Shown here one piece after another: positions 8,524 to 17,749 of a stretch of 64,000 bases of DNA. How positions within the stretch are numbered: the stretch's first letter is position 1; each line of letters starts with the position of its first letter. The translations under genes and the position numbers were made by a program. This stretch comes from CAZUHB01 sp964620445 (GTDB taxonomy: Bacteria > Planctomycetota > B15-G4 > CAYZWU01): positions 1 to 64,000 of the forward strand of contig CAZUHB010000003.1 in the NCBI GenBank assembly GCA_964620445.1. Reading direction: 5' to 3'. The notes under the pieces are model-generated. The model saw only the letters and a program-made list of their open reading frames with translations. It made no database searches and was not told the DNA's origin.

Positions 8524-11349
8524 ATGAAGCGATTCAGAATATCGGCGCGAACCGCCGGCTTGACTCTCGCCGTGCTGGCCATCACCGGGATCACGATCTC
8601 GGCCCTCGCCGCTCGCGGCAGCGACTCCAGGTGGAACTGCAAGCTCGGCAGCAAGGTCACGACCGCGCCCACGATCGACGACGACAGGTATGTCTACGTC
8701 GGTTCGCAGGACAGATTCGTCTATTGCATCAGACCGGACGGCACGATCAGATGGGAGTTCTTCGGTTTCGATCCGGTGCTCTCAGCCCCCGCGATCGGGC
8801 CGAAGGGGAACGTCTACGTCGGGTTCCAGAACGGCTACCTCTACGCCCTCAGCAGGGACGGGGACTACCTGGGCCGTGTCCTCACGGGCGGCGCGATCCT
8901 CTCGTCCCCGGCGGTCGGCGTGGACGGAACGATCTACGTGGGATCGGCTGACGGAAGCCTCTCCGCGATCGCGCCGGAAGGCGACCTGATCTGGGCCTTT
9001 CCCACGGGGGGAGCGATCGTTTCCTCGCCGGCGATCGGCCCGGACGGAACGATCTACGTGGGATCGACCGATTCCAGGCTCTACGCGATCGATGGGACCG
9101 GCGTCGAGAAGTGGGAGTTCGCAACAGGCGATGCGATCCGGTCCTCGCCCGCGATCGGCGCGGACGGAACGGTCTACGTGGGATCTGACGACGGCAGCCT
9201 CCACGCCGTCAATCCGGACGGAACACCGGCATGGGCATGCGCCACGGGAGGTCCGATCGACTCCTCGCCCGTGATCGCCCTCGACGGGACCGTCTATGCC
9301 GGCTCGTCCGATTCGGCGCTCTACGCGTTCGATCCGGATGGAACGCAAAAGTGGACCTTCACCACGGGCGGCGAGATCCACGCCTCCCCCGCGATCGGAG
9401 CCGACGGCATGATCCATGTGGCCTCGAACGACCACAGTCTCTACGCCGTCAACCCGGACGGAACCCTGGCCTGGTCCCACGATATGATGGCGCCGATCAA
9501 TTCGTGTCCAACGATCGATTTCGACGGTCGGATCTTCTTCGGAACGGACAGCGGCTATCTCTGGGCTCTCGACGGGAGCGGCGAAGGGCCGATCCTGTCA
9601 CCGTGGCCCATGTTCGGCCGCGGCACCGGAAAGAGGGGGAGATCTCCGTCGGCCTTTCACGTTCCCGACGATTACCCGACCATTCCGGAAGCGGTCGACG
9701 CCGCCGTGGAGGGTGACACGATTGTCGTTCGCCCCGGGACCTATCCCGGCACCTTCGGCACGGGTGACAAGACCGTCGCCCTCAGGAGCAGCGACGGGCC
9801 CGAGGTGACGATTCTCGACGGCGAGCAGGACGACACGAGCGTGGTCGGGTTCAACTACCGGCTGGGCCGCAACTCCGTACTCGACGGATTCACGATCACG
9901 AACACCGGCGATGCGAGCGGGATCATGTGCCACGGCTCCTCGCCCACGATCATCAACAACATCATCACGGGAAACAATACCTACGCCTGGAGGGAGGGCG
10001 GCGGCATCTCATGCAGAGCCGACGCCGCGCCGCTCATCGAGAACAACGTCATCAGCCACAATCAGTGCGGTCTGGGGGATGGAGGCGGCATCGAGTGCAA
10101 GGACAATGCGGCACCCATCATCGTCGGAAATGCGATCACCAACAATAGCGCCGACGACGGCCGCGGCGGCGGCATCTACTGTAGGGACAACTCCGCTCCC
10201 TATATCGGCCGAAACAGGATCAACGACAACGAGGCGGTCAACGGGGGCGGTATCGCATGTGAATACGGCGCCGCACCGACGATTCTCGACAACGACATCA
10301 GCCACAACCGCACGACGGCCGGATTGGGGGGAGGTATTTACAGCTTCCGGGCCAGCCTGATCATCGAGTCGAACACGATCTCCCAGAACTGGGCCCCGGG
10401 CGCGGCAGGTTTGAGCATCGAAGAATCTGACGGTTCGGTGAGAGGCAACGTGATCTCCCGGAACGGGGCCGGCCAGAACGGAGGAGGGATCGTCCTGACC
10501 GGAGCGCCCGCGCCCGATCTGGTGAACAACATCATCGAGAACAACACGGCCTTCCATTTCGGGGCCGGAATCGCGTGCGCCGCTTCGTCGCCCACGATCG
10601 AGAACAACACGATCTGCGGAAACACGTGCACCGAGATCGGCGGCGGGCTTCACTGCACGCGAGGATCGGAAGTGACGATCGTCAACACCATACTGTGGGA
10701 CAACTACGCTCCTGTCGGGCCGGAGATCTACGTCGCCACCGAGTCGTCGCTCCCTTCGACGGTCACGATCAGCCACTCCGACCTTTGCGGAGGCCAGTCG
10801 TCGGTGGAGGTGGAGACGAACTGCTCCTTCAACTGGGGGCCGGGCATGATCGAGAGCGACCCCCGTTTCGCCGACCGCCTGAACGGGGATTACCATCTCG
10901 AATGGAGTTCTCCCTGTCGCGACACAGGTTCGAACTCGGCCGTCACCGAGGACTTCGATTTCGAAGGCGATCCGCGCGTCGCGCTCGACACGGTCGACAT
11001 GGGCGCCGACGAGTTCTACTTCCACCTCTATTACACGGGCACTGCCGTTCCGGGGGATCCGATCGAGATCAAGACAGTGGGAGTGGCCGCCATGCCGGTC
11101 ATTCTCTTCCTCGGATCGGGAATCGCGGACCCGGCCTATTCCACGGAGCACGGCGATTTCTTTCTGATCTGGCCCGTCCTGTGGCAGACATCGCTCGGCA
11201 AGATCCCCGGGAGCGGCATCCTCGTCTCCCCGGCGACCGTACCGGTCGGATGGGCGTCGGGCAGCGAACACCCCTTGCAGGCTCTCGTGGGAAAATGGGC
11301 GCAGGCGCAGACCAGATTGACGAACCTGATGGTGCTCACCGTGGAGTAG
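8524..11349 (+). CDS. Secreted PQQ-like beta-propeller / right-handed beta-helix protein
   Basis: 941 aa. The signal peptide covers about residues 1-30. Residues 45-365 are eight near-identical 40-aa blades of the type SSPAIGPDGTIYVGS...LYAI...DGT, as in PQQ-like (outer-membrane assembly or alcohol-dehydrogenase type) eight-bladed propellers. From about 380 (VPDDYPTIPEAVDAAVEGD) a parallel beta-helix follows, with N-rich turns (GGGI.C....P.I.NN.I..N) to about 810, then VDMGADEF and a last domain of about 110 aa. That end domain recurs in the 1246-aa beta-helix protein nearby. GGAAGGGAG precedes the ATG at 8524. Likely cell-surface or secreted; no catalytic motif is evident. It could bind glycans or be a surface adhesin (inference). 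Confidence 0.8.
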   Translation: MKRFRISARTAGLTLAVLAITGITISALAARGSDSRWNCKLGSKVTTAPTIDDDRYVYVGSQDRFVYCIRPDGTIRWEFFGFDPVLSAPAIGPKGNVYVGFQNGYLYALSRDGDYLGRVLTGGAILSSPAVGVDGTIYVGSADGSLSAIAPEGDLIWAFPTGGAIVSSPAIGPDGTIYVGSTDSRLYAIDGTGVEKWEFATGDAIRSSPAIGADGTVYVGSDDGSLHAVNPDGTPAWACATGGPIDSSPVIALDGTVYAGSSDSALYAFDPDGTQKWTFTTGGEIHASPAIGADGMIHVASNDHSLYAVNPDGTLAWSHDMMAPINSCPTIDFDGRIFFGTDSGYLWALDGSGEGPILSPWPMFGRGTGKRGRSPSAFHVPDDYPTIPEAVDAAVEGDTIVVRPGTYPGTFGTGDKTVALRSSDGPEVTILDGEQDDTSVVGFNYRLGRNSVLDGFTITNTGDASGIMCHGSSPTIINNIITGNNTYAWREGGGISCRADAAPLIENNVISHNQCGLGDGGGIECKDNAAPIIVGNAITNNSADDGRGGGIYCRDNSAPYIGRNRINDNEAVNGGGIACEYGAAPTILDNDISHNRTTAGLGGGIYSFRASLIIESNTISQNWAPGAAGLSIEESDGSVRGNVISRNGAGQNGGGIVLTGAPAPDLVNNIIENNTAFHFGAGIACAASSPTIENNTICGNTCTEIGGGLHCTRGSEVTIVNTILWDNYAPVGPEIYVATESSLPSTVTISHSDLCGGQSSVEVETNCSFNWGPGMIESDPRFADRLNGDYHLEWSSPCRDTGSNSAVTEDFDFEGDPRVALDTVDMGADEFYFHLYYTGTAVPGDPIEIKTVGVAAMPVILFLGSGIADPAYSTEHGDFFLIWPVLWQTSLGKIPGSGILVSPATVPVGWASGSEHPLQALVGKWAQAQTRLTNLMVLTVE

Positions 11350-11374
11350 ACAGACGGCGCCCCGCGGCGGCCGA

Positions 11375-12484
11375 TCAGAACGGTACGAGCTCCCCCCCGC
11401 CGCGCACATCGGCCCGGCCCGTTCCCTCGATGGTGATCTCCCCGAGTTGCAGACCGAGGGTGACGTCGACCGACTCGACCTTGGTGACCACGTTCCTCAG
11501 AATGAGAGTCACCGCACTCTGCATGCGGATCGGAACATCTCTTTGTCTGTACTCCTGCGTCTTGAGAGGCGGATCCCACGACACGCCCCCGTCGCTGGTG
11601 CCCAGCCAGGCCATCTGGTTGATCGGGCCTGTTCCGCCCGTGATGTGGGCCACTCTCAGGTACCCGGCTTCCGCCCCCCCCGCCGTTTCGAACATGAGGC
11701 AATAAAAACGGTTCGGCTGGACGATGAAGTCCTCGGGGAGGGCGATCGTCATCCAGTCGATATAGAGGTCTTCGCCCGAGCCGTCGGCGAGCGGAATATC
11801 GGAATTCAGGACGTCGTGGCTGATGATCGGGTCGCCCCAGATGCGGGGCCGTTCCTCGTTCTGCCCCTCGTAAAGCGAGACGCGGAGGTCTGCGGCCTGG
11901 CCGGCGACCTTGCCGATCTTCACGTCGATGCTAGTGAGCTCCATCTTTTCCACCTCGTGGGTGTAGATCACGTTGAAGGTGAAGCCGTACATGCATCCCG
12001 CGGCGAGGGCGAGGTCCTCCCACTCCTGGGTCTCGCCATCGAAGAAATCGAAGCTCAGGATCTGCTCGGAGGACGTGTCGAGGGATTCCTCCACCACATT
12101 GACGGTGTTGGCCGAAAAGCAGAGACCGGTCACACCGTCCACGAAGGGGATGGCGTCGCCGTCGTCCCTGATCAGGTTCAGCGAATCGCCCGCGGTGCCC
12201 GACCAGGTGAAACGATCGCTTCCGCCGGCGGGAACGTTCCTGAGAAGCGACGTGCTCGACTCCACCGTTACCGTGCCCGCCGTGGTGATCGCGCTCAGAA
12301 TCCTCTCGAGAGCGATGTGATGGCTCAGGGCCAGATCCTGCTCGTCGAGACCGGCCGAGTAGGAGTCGACGAAGAGCCCTGACGCCAGGGCCAGTGAGGT
12401 GAGAAGAACAGCGCCGATTGCGCTGGCGAAAAGAACCTCGACGAGCGTCATACCCGCTTCGCCATTCGACCGATGGCTGGCCAT
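11375..12484 (-). CDS. Minor pilin/pseudopilin (PilW/GspJ-like N-terminus)
   Basis: 369 aa. The N-terminus reads EAG|MTLVEVLFASAIGAVLLTS: a short leader ending in Gly, Glu at +5 and a hydrophobic helix, the class III signal processed by prepilin peptidase. The long, beta-rich C-terminal part has no family I recognise. GGAAGGGAG precedes the ATG at 12484. Last gene of a four-gene operon with two PilX-like paralogues and a PilV-like gene, the usual make-up of minor-pilin clusters that prime type IV pilus or type II secretion pseudopilus assembly. No assembly ATPase, secretin or prepilin peptidase lies in the window. Confidence 0.75.
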   Translation of the reverse strand: MASHRSNGEAGMTLVEVLFASAIGAVLLTSLALASGLFVDSYSAGLDEQDLALSHHIALERILSAITTAGTVTVESSTSLLRNVPAGGSDRFTWSGTAGDSLNLIRDDGDAIPFVDGVTGLCFSANTVNVVEESLDTSSEQILSFDFFDGETQEWEDLALAAGCMYGFTFNVIYTHEVEKMELTSIDVKIGKVAGQAADLRVSLYEGQNEERPRIWGDPIISHDVLNSDIPLADGSGEDLYIDWMTIALPEDFIVQPNRFYCLMFETAGGAEAGYLRVAHITGGTGPINQMAWLGTSDGGVSWDPPLKTQEYRQRDVPIRMQSAVTLILRNVVTKVESVDVTLGLQLGEITIEGTGRADVRGGGELVPF

Positions 12485-12549
12485 CGTCGATCTCCCTTCC
12501 AGGCTGATGCCCGTCCCATGATCCGAATGCTCATCTCGACGATCGTATC

Positions 12550-13749
12550 TCACAGTTCCTCGTACTCCATTTCAACGACCATGAACTCGCTCCACAGCAG
12601 ATCGGTGGAGATGAACTCCTTCATGAACGACGGGAACTGACAGTAGAGCCTCGAACCGGGCAGTGTCAGCAGATCGTGGCTCACCACGAGCGGTCCCGTA
12701 AAGGTGCCGCTTCCCTGGAAGTCGGTCGAGCGAAAGAGCGCCAGCCCGTAGACATCGATCAGCGCGTTCGGATCGACCCAGAGCGTGGACTGAGGCGCCA
12801 GGATCGACACGTTCTGGCAGATATCGTCGTCGCAGTGGATCTTGAAAAAGCCTTTCTCGATCCTGATCTCGGGAACGTCGTCGCAAACGAGGAGGCCCTC
12901 GATGGTGACGTCCTTGAAGAAGGGACGGGAGTTCTGCCCCTCGATATAGATCACCCCGGTGAGATGCTCGTCCCTGAAGTGTTTGGTCCCGGAATAGACC
13001 TGCCCCGACGCATCGGCGATTTCCCGCAGGCCGCTCAGCACCACATCGGGAAAGTCCATCATGGGCGCATTGGTGAAAATACTCCCGCCGATCTGCGGGA
13101 GCGGATAGCCGTCGATCGAGATCGGCTCTCCCTGGACGTTGTACTGGACGTTGCGTTCCCCCATGGCGTGGACGTTTCCGGTGATCTCCGATGTTTCCTT
13201 GCCCCAGAGCACGTCCCGCACGTAACACTCGCCGAGGATCCGCGATGTGCCTTTCAGGATCACGCTGTTTCCCACGGTCAGCGGATAGTTCAAAAAGAAG
13301 GGCGCCACCCTGGCCCGTGTGCGCACCAGACTCTCGGCCCCGCCCATGGTGCCGCGCGCGAGGATCTCGAACTCGGAATCGCCCAGGTCGGTGACGTCGA
13401 TGTCGACGGCCGACGTCGAATCGTCGAAGGGTGAGCACTCCTCTCCGTCGTACTCCTTGTCGACGGCCAGCTTGCCATAAGCGATCTGGACGCCCGACAG
13501 CGCCGCGAGATGCGCCTGGGACCTGTCGGCCAGTGTCGACGAGACCGTGTTGCCGATCCCTCCCACACGCAGGACTCCGAGGGACAGCATCGCCAGAAGG
13601 CTCATCATGAAAAGACAGGGGACGAGGATGCTGCCCTCTTGCCTGTCGCCTGACGGACGACGGCCGCATCCGCATATCGTGCGCCAGGTCTCAGAACTCT
13701 TCGTATGAGAGCTCGACGAGCCGCTGTTCGTTCCAGACCACGCCGGCAT
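12550..13749 (-). CDS. PilX-like pilus assembly protein, copy 2 (N-terminus uncertain)
   Basis: 399 aa as an open frame. The helix QEG|SILVPCLFMMSLLAMLSLGV matches that of copy 1 just upstream, and the two proteins stay similar to their ends (VEMEYEEL versus VELSYEEF). With the ATG at 13749 the gene overlaps copy 1 by 59 bases and has an odd Ser/Thr-rich 40-residue leader; AAGGAG precedes it but also encodes Lys-Glu of copy 1. No other start codon exists in this frame between the end of copy 1 and the helix. ATGs just after the copy 1 stop (13675, 13669) lie in another frame, so a frameshift near 13640-13675 is possible. Exported pilus-tip component by context. Confidence 0.7.
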   Translation of the reverse strand: MPAWSGTNSGSSSSHTKSSETWRTICGCGRRPSGDRQEGSILVPCLFMMSLLAMLSLGVLRVGGIGNTVSSTLADRSQAHLAALSGVQIAYGKLAVDKEYDGEECSPFDDSTSAVDIDVTDLGDSEFEILARGTMGGAESLVRTRARVAPFFLNYPLTVGNSVILKGTSRILGECYVRDVLWGKETSEITGNVHAMGERNVQYNVQGEPISIDGYPLPQIGGSIFTNAPMMDFPDVVLSGLREIADASGQVYSGTKHFRDEHLTGVIYIEGQNSRPFFKDVTIEGLLVCDDVPEIRIEKGFFKIHCDDDICQNVSILAPQSTLWVDPNALIDVYGLALFRSTDFQGSGTFTGPLVVSHDLLTLPGSRLYCQFPSFMKEFISTDLLWSEFMVVEMEYEEL

Positions 13750-14797
13750 TGGAAAACTCCTTCATATCTGAGGGAAGCTGGTAACAGAGGTACGAATTGG
13801 GAAGGGCCAGCATGTCGTTGACGATGACGACCGGACCGGTGAACGTCCCGCTTCCCTGGAAATCGGCAGAGTCGAAATAGGTCATACCGTACATGTCGAT
13901 CAAACCGTTCGGGCTGACCCAGAGCGACGACAGCGGCGCCAGAATGGCCACGTTCGGACAGATATCGTCCCTGCAATGGATCTTGAAAAAGCCCGAATCG
14001 ACCCTGACCTCGGTCGTGTCGTCGCAGACGAGCAGGCCGCTGATGGTGACGTCCTCGAAATAGACCCGAGAGTGGCAGCCTTCGATGAAAACGACTCCGC
14101 TGAAGTCGAGGTCGTCGAAATGATGCGTACCCGAAAAGACCTGGTCGGACAGTGCCGCCATGTCGCGCAGGGAGTTCAATGTGAAAAGCGACACATCCAC
14201 AGGAGGTACGTTGGTACAAACGGTTCCCATCACGACCGGGACGCTGTGTCCGTCGATCGTCAGCGGGTACCCCTCGACCGACATCTGGATATCCCTCTCG
14301 CCGGTCATGTAGAGATTGCCGTGAACGAATGCGGTCGATGCGCCGGAGACGATGTTGTTCACGAACACGTCGCCGATCACCGTCGACTTTCCCTTCAACT
14401 CGAGATTGCGTCCCACGTAGAGCGGGTACTGCGACACCCAGGCTCCGGCCCGGGCCGTGGCGCGGATGAAGGTCTCCGAATCCCCCAGGGCGCCCCGTGA
14501 AAGGATCTCGTATTCCGTGTCATTCAGGGCGGTGACCGAGATGTCGATGCTGCACGGCGAGTCCTGGAAAGGAGAACAGACTTCACCGGCGTAGTCCACA
14601 TCCTGGGCCAGTTTGTCGTAAGCGATGTCGAGTCCCGATTGCGCGGCGAGGTGGGATTGCGATTTCTCGACGAGCACGCCCGAGACCACATTCGAGATCC
14701 CGCCCACACGGATAACACTCAGCGACAGGACCGACAGGAGCGTCAGGAACATGAGGCAGGGCGCCAGGATCGTGCCTTTTTCCCTTGGCGATCTCAT
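13691..14797 (-). CDS. PilX-like pilus assembly protein, copy 1
   Basis: 368 aa. It starts MRSPREKG|TILAPCLMFLTLLSVLSL: short basic leader, Gly, then a hydrophobic helix without the usual Glu5, as in PilX-type proteins. The following segment SQSHLAAQSGLDIAYDKLA is the conserved post-helix region of this group. The start at 14797 follows GAGGA and lies two bases after the upstream stop; an in-frame ATG at 14821 would overlap it. Paralogue of the next gene. Middle and C-terminal parts are beta-rich with several Cys (for example CRDDICPN, also in the paralogue as CDDDICQN). Confidence 0.75.
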   Translation of the reverse strand: MRSPREKGTILAPCLMFLTLLSVLSLSVIRVGGISNVVSGVLVEKSQSHLAAQSGLDIAYDKLAQDVDYAGEVCSPFQDSPCSIDISVTALNDTEYEILSRGALGDSETFIRATARAGAWVSQYPLYVGRNLELKGKSTVIGDVFVNNIVSGASTAFVHGNLYMTGERDIQMSVEGYPLTIDGHSVPVVMGTVCTNVPPVDVSLFTLNSLRDMAALSDQVFSGTHHFDDLDFSGVVFIEGCHSRVYFEDVTISGLLVCDDTTEVRVDSGFFKIHCRDDICPNVAILAPLSSLWVSPNGLIDMYGMTYFDSADFQGSGTFTGPVVIVNDMLALPNSYLCYQLPSDMKEFSNAGVVWNEQRLVELSYEEF

Positions 14798-14799
14798 GG

Positions 14800-15384
14800 T
14801 CAATTCCTCGACACGAGCCACTGGAAGCGGCCGAGCGATCTCGTTCCGTTGCGCACCTCGACCTCGATCCGGCGGATGGAGCTCTCGCTGACGTCGGTCG
14901 TGACCTCGAAGGTGTCGGGATCGAGCGCAAAGACCTGGATCACCTGGGACCAGCCTTGAAAGCCGGTCAGGACCGATCGGTCAGCTCCCACGGGCGGCGA
15001 AAGGGTCAGGCCGTCGAGATCGTCGATGTCATCGTAATCGTCGATTCCGTTTTCAGATTCCTCGGGGCCGAAATCGATCCCTTCCAAGCTCGGATCTTCG
15101 AAATAGAGGGAACGGGAGAGCTGCTTGATATATCCGGCCAGGTCGCCGGACTGGAGTACGTTCTTTCCCTCGTGGGCGGTGTTCACGCTCGTGCTCATGC
15201 CGACGAGAGAGGCCGAGATGCCGATGCCGATCAGAACGATCGCCACCATGACCTCCATGAGCGTGAAACCCGCGGAGCGGCGCAGGGCGCCATATCGCTC
15301 CAGCGCGCAAGGAGAAGGAAAGTCGTTGACTGTAATCGTTGTCGGCCCGCGATACGGACCCTCTCCCCGGATGTCATGCCTCAT
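14800..15384 (-). CDS. PilV/GspI-like type IV prepilin
   Basis: 194 aa. The hallmark is SAG|FTLMEVMVAIVLIGIG at about residues 37-53: prepilin cleavage after Gly, Phe at +1, Glu at +5. The leader is unusually long (39 aa) from the ATG at 15384, which has GGAG about eight bases upstream; a later GTG could shorten it. First gene of the minor-pilin operon, with a candidate promoter 42 bases upstream. Confidence 0.8.
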   Translation of the reverse strand: MRHDIRGEGPYRGPTTITVNDFPSPCALERYGALRRSAGFTLMEVMVAIVLIGIGISASLVGMSTSVNTAHEGKNVLQSGDLAGYIKQLSRSLYFEDPSLEGIDFGPEESENGIDDYDDIDDLDGLTLSPPVGADRSVLTGFQGWSQVIQVFALDPDTFEVTTDVSESSIRRIEVEVRNGTRSLGRFQWLVSRN

Positions 15385-15425
15385 ATGCTGTTCTCCGCCA
15401 CCGATATACAGCAATCAATTTCTAC

Positions 15426-15454
15426 TATATATATATCGTTTGATATCCTTGAAA
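15426..15454 (-). promoter_or_regulatory. Candidate promoter of the minor-pilin operon
   Basis: On the minus strand TTTCAA (15454-15449), 17-base spacer, TATATA (15431-15426), in an AT-rich island 42 bases before the first ATG. The -35 match is weak. Confidence 0.35.
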
Positions 15455-15700
15455 TTGGACAATCGAAATGCAGGGAGGATCGCAACCCGGGAGGCAGCCT
15501 GACACACGGACAGACCAACACATTGTCATTCAATCAGTTGGATTCAACAACGAGAACCGGCGTCCCGTTGTTTCGCGCGAGATATAGTTTAGTCTCGGCT
15601 AAAGTATTTCCGCCTCCTGCGCCCTGTCCGGGCGCGCCCTGATCGGCCGGCGAAAGAATGGCGTCGATTCGGCTCTGTAGCCCGTCTTCTCCCGCGGCTC
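15455..15700. other. Intergenic region between the repeat protein and the pilin operon
   Basis: Together with the promoter this 316-base gap has no supported gene. It holds a short perfect hairpin GCGCCC-TGTCC-GGGCGC (15619-15635) without a T run on either strand. No other structure is convincing. Confidence 0.5.
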
Positions 15701-17590
15701 CTATCGATCGGATTCCACGATCCTCGTTTCCGATTTAAGCAGCGGTATCCCGACAAAATCGAACTCGGTTTTCGAGGCGGTCGACTCGTAACCGAAGAGC
15801 CAGAAGAGCCGCATGCTGAACCCGTCGCTGCTCGAGTCGCTGCAGAAGGGAAAGCCGAGGGGGCCGAGGCTCAGCTCGGTGCAGTCGGCGTCGGATTCGT
15901 AGGAGTGAAGCAGGCTCCACAGAGTGCTGTTCTCGAAAGAGTCCGCCTCCGTCTCCTGGCTGTAGACGATGCCGAAAGGCCCCAGATCGAACTCCCGCTC
16001 CCCGTCGCTGTCCTGTTCGTAGCAATAAAGCAGCTGCCAGAGCGCCGAGTGCTGCAGCCTTTCCCCGCCGTCGCTCTCGTAGTGAAAGAGCAGATCGAGA
16101 GGCAAGAGGCCGAACTCGCTCTGTCCGGCGCCGTCCGACGAATAGTTGTAGACGAGCATCTCCTGATCGATCTTCTCCATGTTCGCGCCCGACCGTTCGG
16201 AGCTGAAGAAGAGCAGGGCGCGCCATCTCGAATAGTCCTCCCCCGAGCTCATGGAGAAGAGGAAGGGATAGGCGATATCGATCCCGCTCTGGCCGTCCAT
16301 GTTCCAGTAGGACAGGAGGTGGTTGTCGAGCTGCACGAATCGGGCCCCGGGATTCAGACCGTACCCCGGATAACGGCCGAACGGAAAGGGAAGCAGGCCC
16401 CAGGCCGTGCCCCCCCGCGTCCGGTGCTGGTAGTTGAAAATCAGCTTCAAATCAACGGCGGTGTAGTCGTCGAGCGCGTAGACCGTTCCGTAATTGAGGA
16501 GAAAATCCCAACGCGTTCTCTCCTTGTTCCCGTGAACGAGAGGAAAGAGATGGCGCGCGGCCGGACCGAAGTGGATGCCTTCCGATGAGACGCTGGTCAG
16601 CAGGAACGGAATACTGTACCCCTCGTCGGAATCGTAGTGAAACAGGGGTTCGACGCCGATAGAGTCGAGCGATTCCCCGCGGAAAGACCAGGAGATCATC
16701 GGATCCAGAATCCCCGTGTAATCGACGGGCATTCCGCTCCGCGAGCCTGACAGCGCGTCGGCCACTCCACCCCAGCCGACCTTTTCGGGGGAGGGCAGGC
16801 CGATATCGAGGCATCCGTCCCAGTTGCGAACGCCGCGGAGCGCGTCACCGTCGCGGAACCAGGGCCGGAATCCCCGTTCGGGCAGGTCGTAACCGGTCCG
16901 GTAGAGCGAGATCCCCCAGATGTTCACGAAGCTGTCATCCTCCTCGATCCCCGCGGAGCGCGAGTCGTACAGGCTGATGTCGAGCCACGGAAAAGAGAAG
17001 ATCTCGGTCTCGCCGAAAGTGCCGCCGGTGGACCGTGCCTCTGTCCTGGCGTAGACATTCAGCTGAAGCAGATCGTCGACGAGCGGCACCCATGGAAGGA
17101 GCGACGCTCCCGACCAGCGCGTTTTGATGTCGTCTTTCTTGTACGAGACTGAACCGACCCCGAGGTAAGGCGAGACGAATCCGGAGGCGCGGAAACCTTC
17201 GTTGCGTGCGCTCCCCATCAGTGCCAGCAGCGGAACGGCTGCCGCGCCGTGGAGATCCCAGTCCCGCTCCGCGGCCGAATGATGGAGGCCGGTCAGGATC
17301 GGGAAGAGGAGGGTCGTGCTCCCGTCGCCCGCGGCGCCACTCGTGTGGTAGTAGAACGGAATACCGTAATGAAAATCACGCCCCTCGTCGGTCCCCCATC
17401 CGACGAGGGGTGAGATGAACTCCGATTCCTCGACCCTCTTCCTGGAATCGGCCTCGTCACCCGGCCGGACAGCCGGTTCGTCGTCGGGATTCGTTCGTGC
17501 GTTCAGCGCCAGCGTCAGGAGAGCGATCGCACAGATCGCGGCGGTTCGACCGAAAAACTGGGGCAGGCAATGGGAAAACAGATGTGTCAT
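15701..17590 (-). CDS. Secreted repeat protein of unknown function
   Basis: 629 aa. Signal peptide at residues 1-31 (AAICAIALLTLALNA). The mature protein is rich in Trp, Tyr, Phe, Ser and Asp; the last 200 residues repeat a unit of about 30 aa of the form FDLGPFGIVY......ENSTLWSLLHSYESD, i.e. short aromatic beta strands joined by Asp/Ser-rich turns. The pattern suggests a beta-solenoid or a large beta-barrel; I know no matching family. GGAGG lies five bases before the ATG at 17590. The open frame runs 5' to 18337, but that part overlaps the oppositely directed methyltransferase and lacks a signal peptide. Confidence 0.65.
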   Translation of the reverse strand: MTHLFSHCLPQFFGRTAAICAIALLTLALNARTNPDDEPAVRPGDEADSRKRVEESEFISPLVGWGTDEGRDFHYGIPFYYHTSGAAGDGSTTLLFPILTGLHHSAAERDWDLHGAAAVPLLALMGSARNEGFRASGFVSPYLGVGSVSYKKDDIKTRWSGASLLPWVPLVDDLLQLNVYARTEARSTGGTFGETEIFSFPWLDISLYDSRSAGIEEDDSFVNIWGISLYRTGYDLPERGFRPWFRDGDALRGVRNWDGCLDIGLPSPEKVGWGGVADALSGSRSGMPVDYTGILDPMISWSFRGESLDSIGVEPLFHYDSDEGYSIPFLLTSVSSEGIHFGPAARHLFPLVHGNKERTRWDFLLNYGTVYALDDYTAVDLKLIFNYQHRTRGGTAWGLLPFPFGRYPGYGLNPGARFVQLDNHLLSYWNMDGQSGIDIAYPFLFSMSSGEDYSRWRALLFFSSERSGANMEKIDQEMLVYNYSSDGAGQSEFGLLPLDLLFHYESDGGERLQHSALWQLLYCYEQDSDGEREFDLGPFGIVYSQETEADSFENSTLWSLLHSYESDADCTELSLGPLGFPFCSDSSSDGFSMRLFWLFGYESTASKTEFDFVGIPLLKSETRIVESDR

Positions 17591-17749
17591 GGCAACCTCC
17601 GGGAGGGATTCGAACTGATCGGGGAGAGAGTACATCCAGACAGGGACGCATTCCAGTCCATTTCCTGACGGCGCAAGAAGAGGTTGAACCGGATCCGGGG
17701 CGGTTGTATTCTGGACCGTTTCATCGATCGGCGATTCTGGAGAGAGGTG

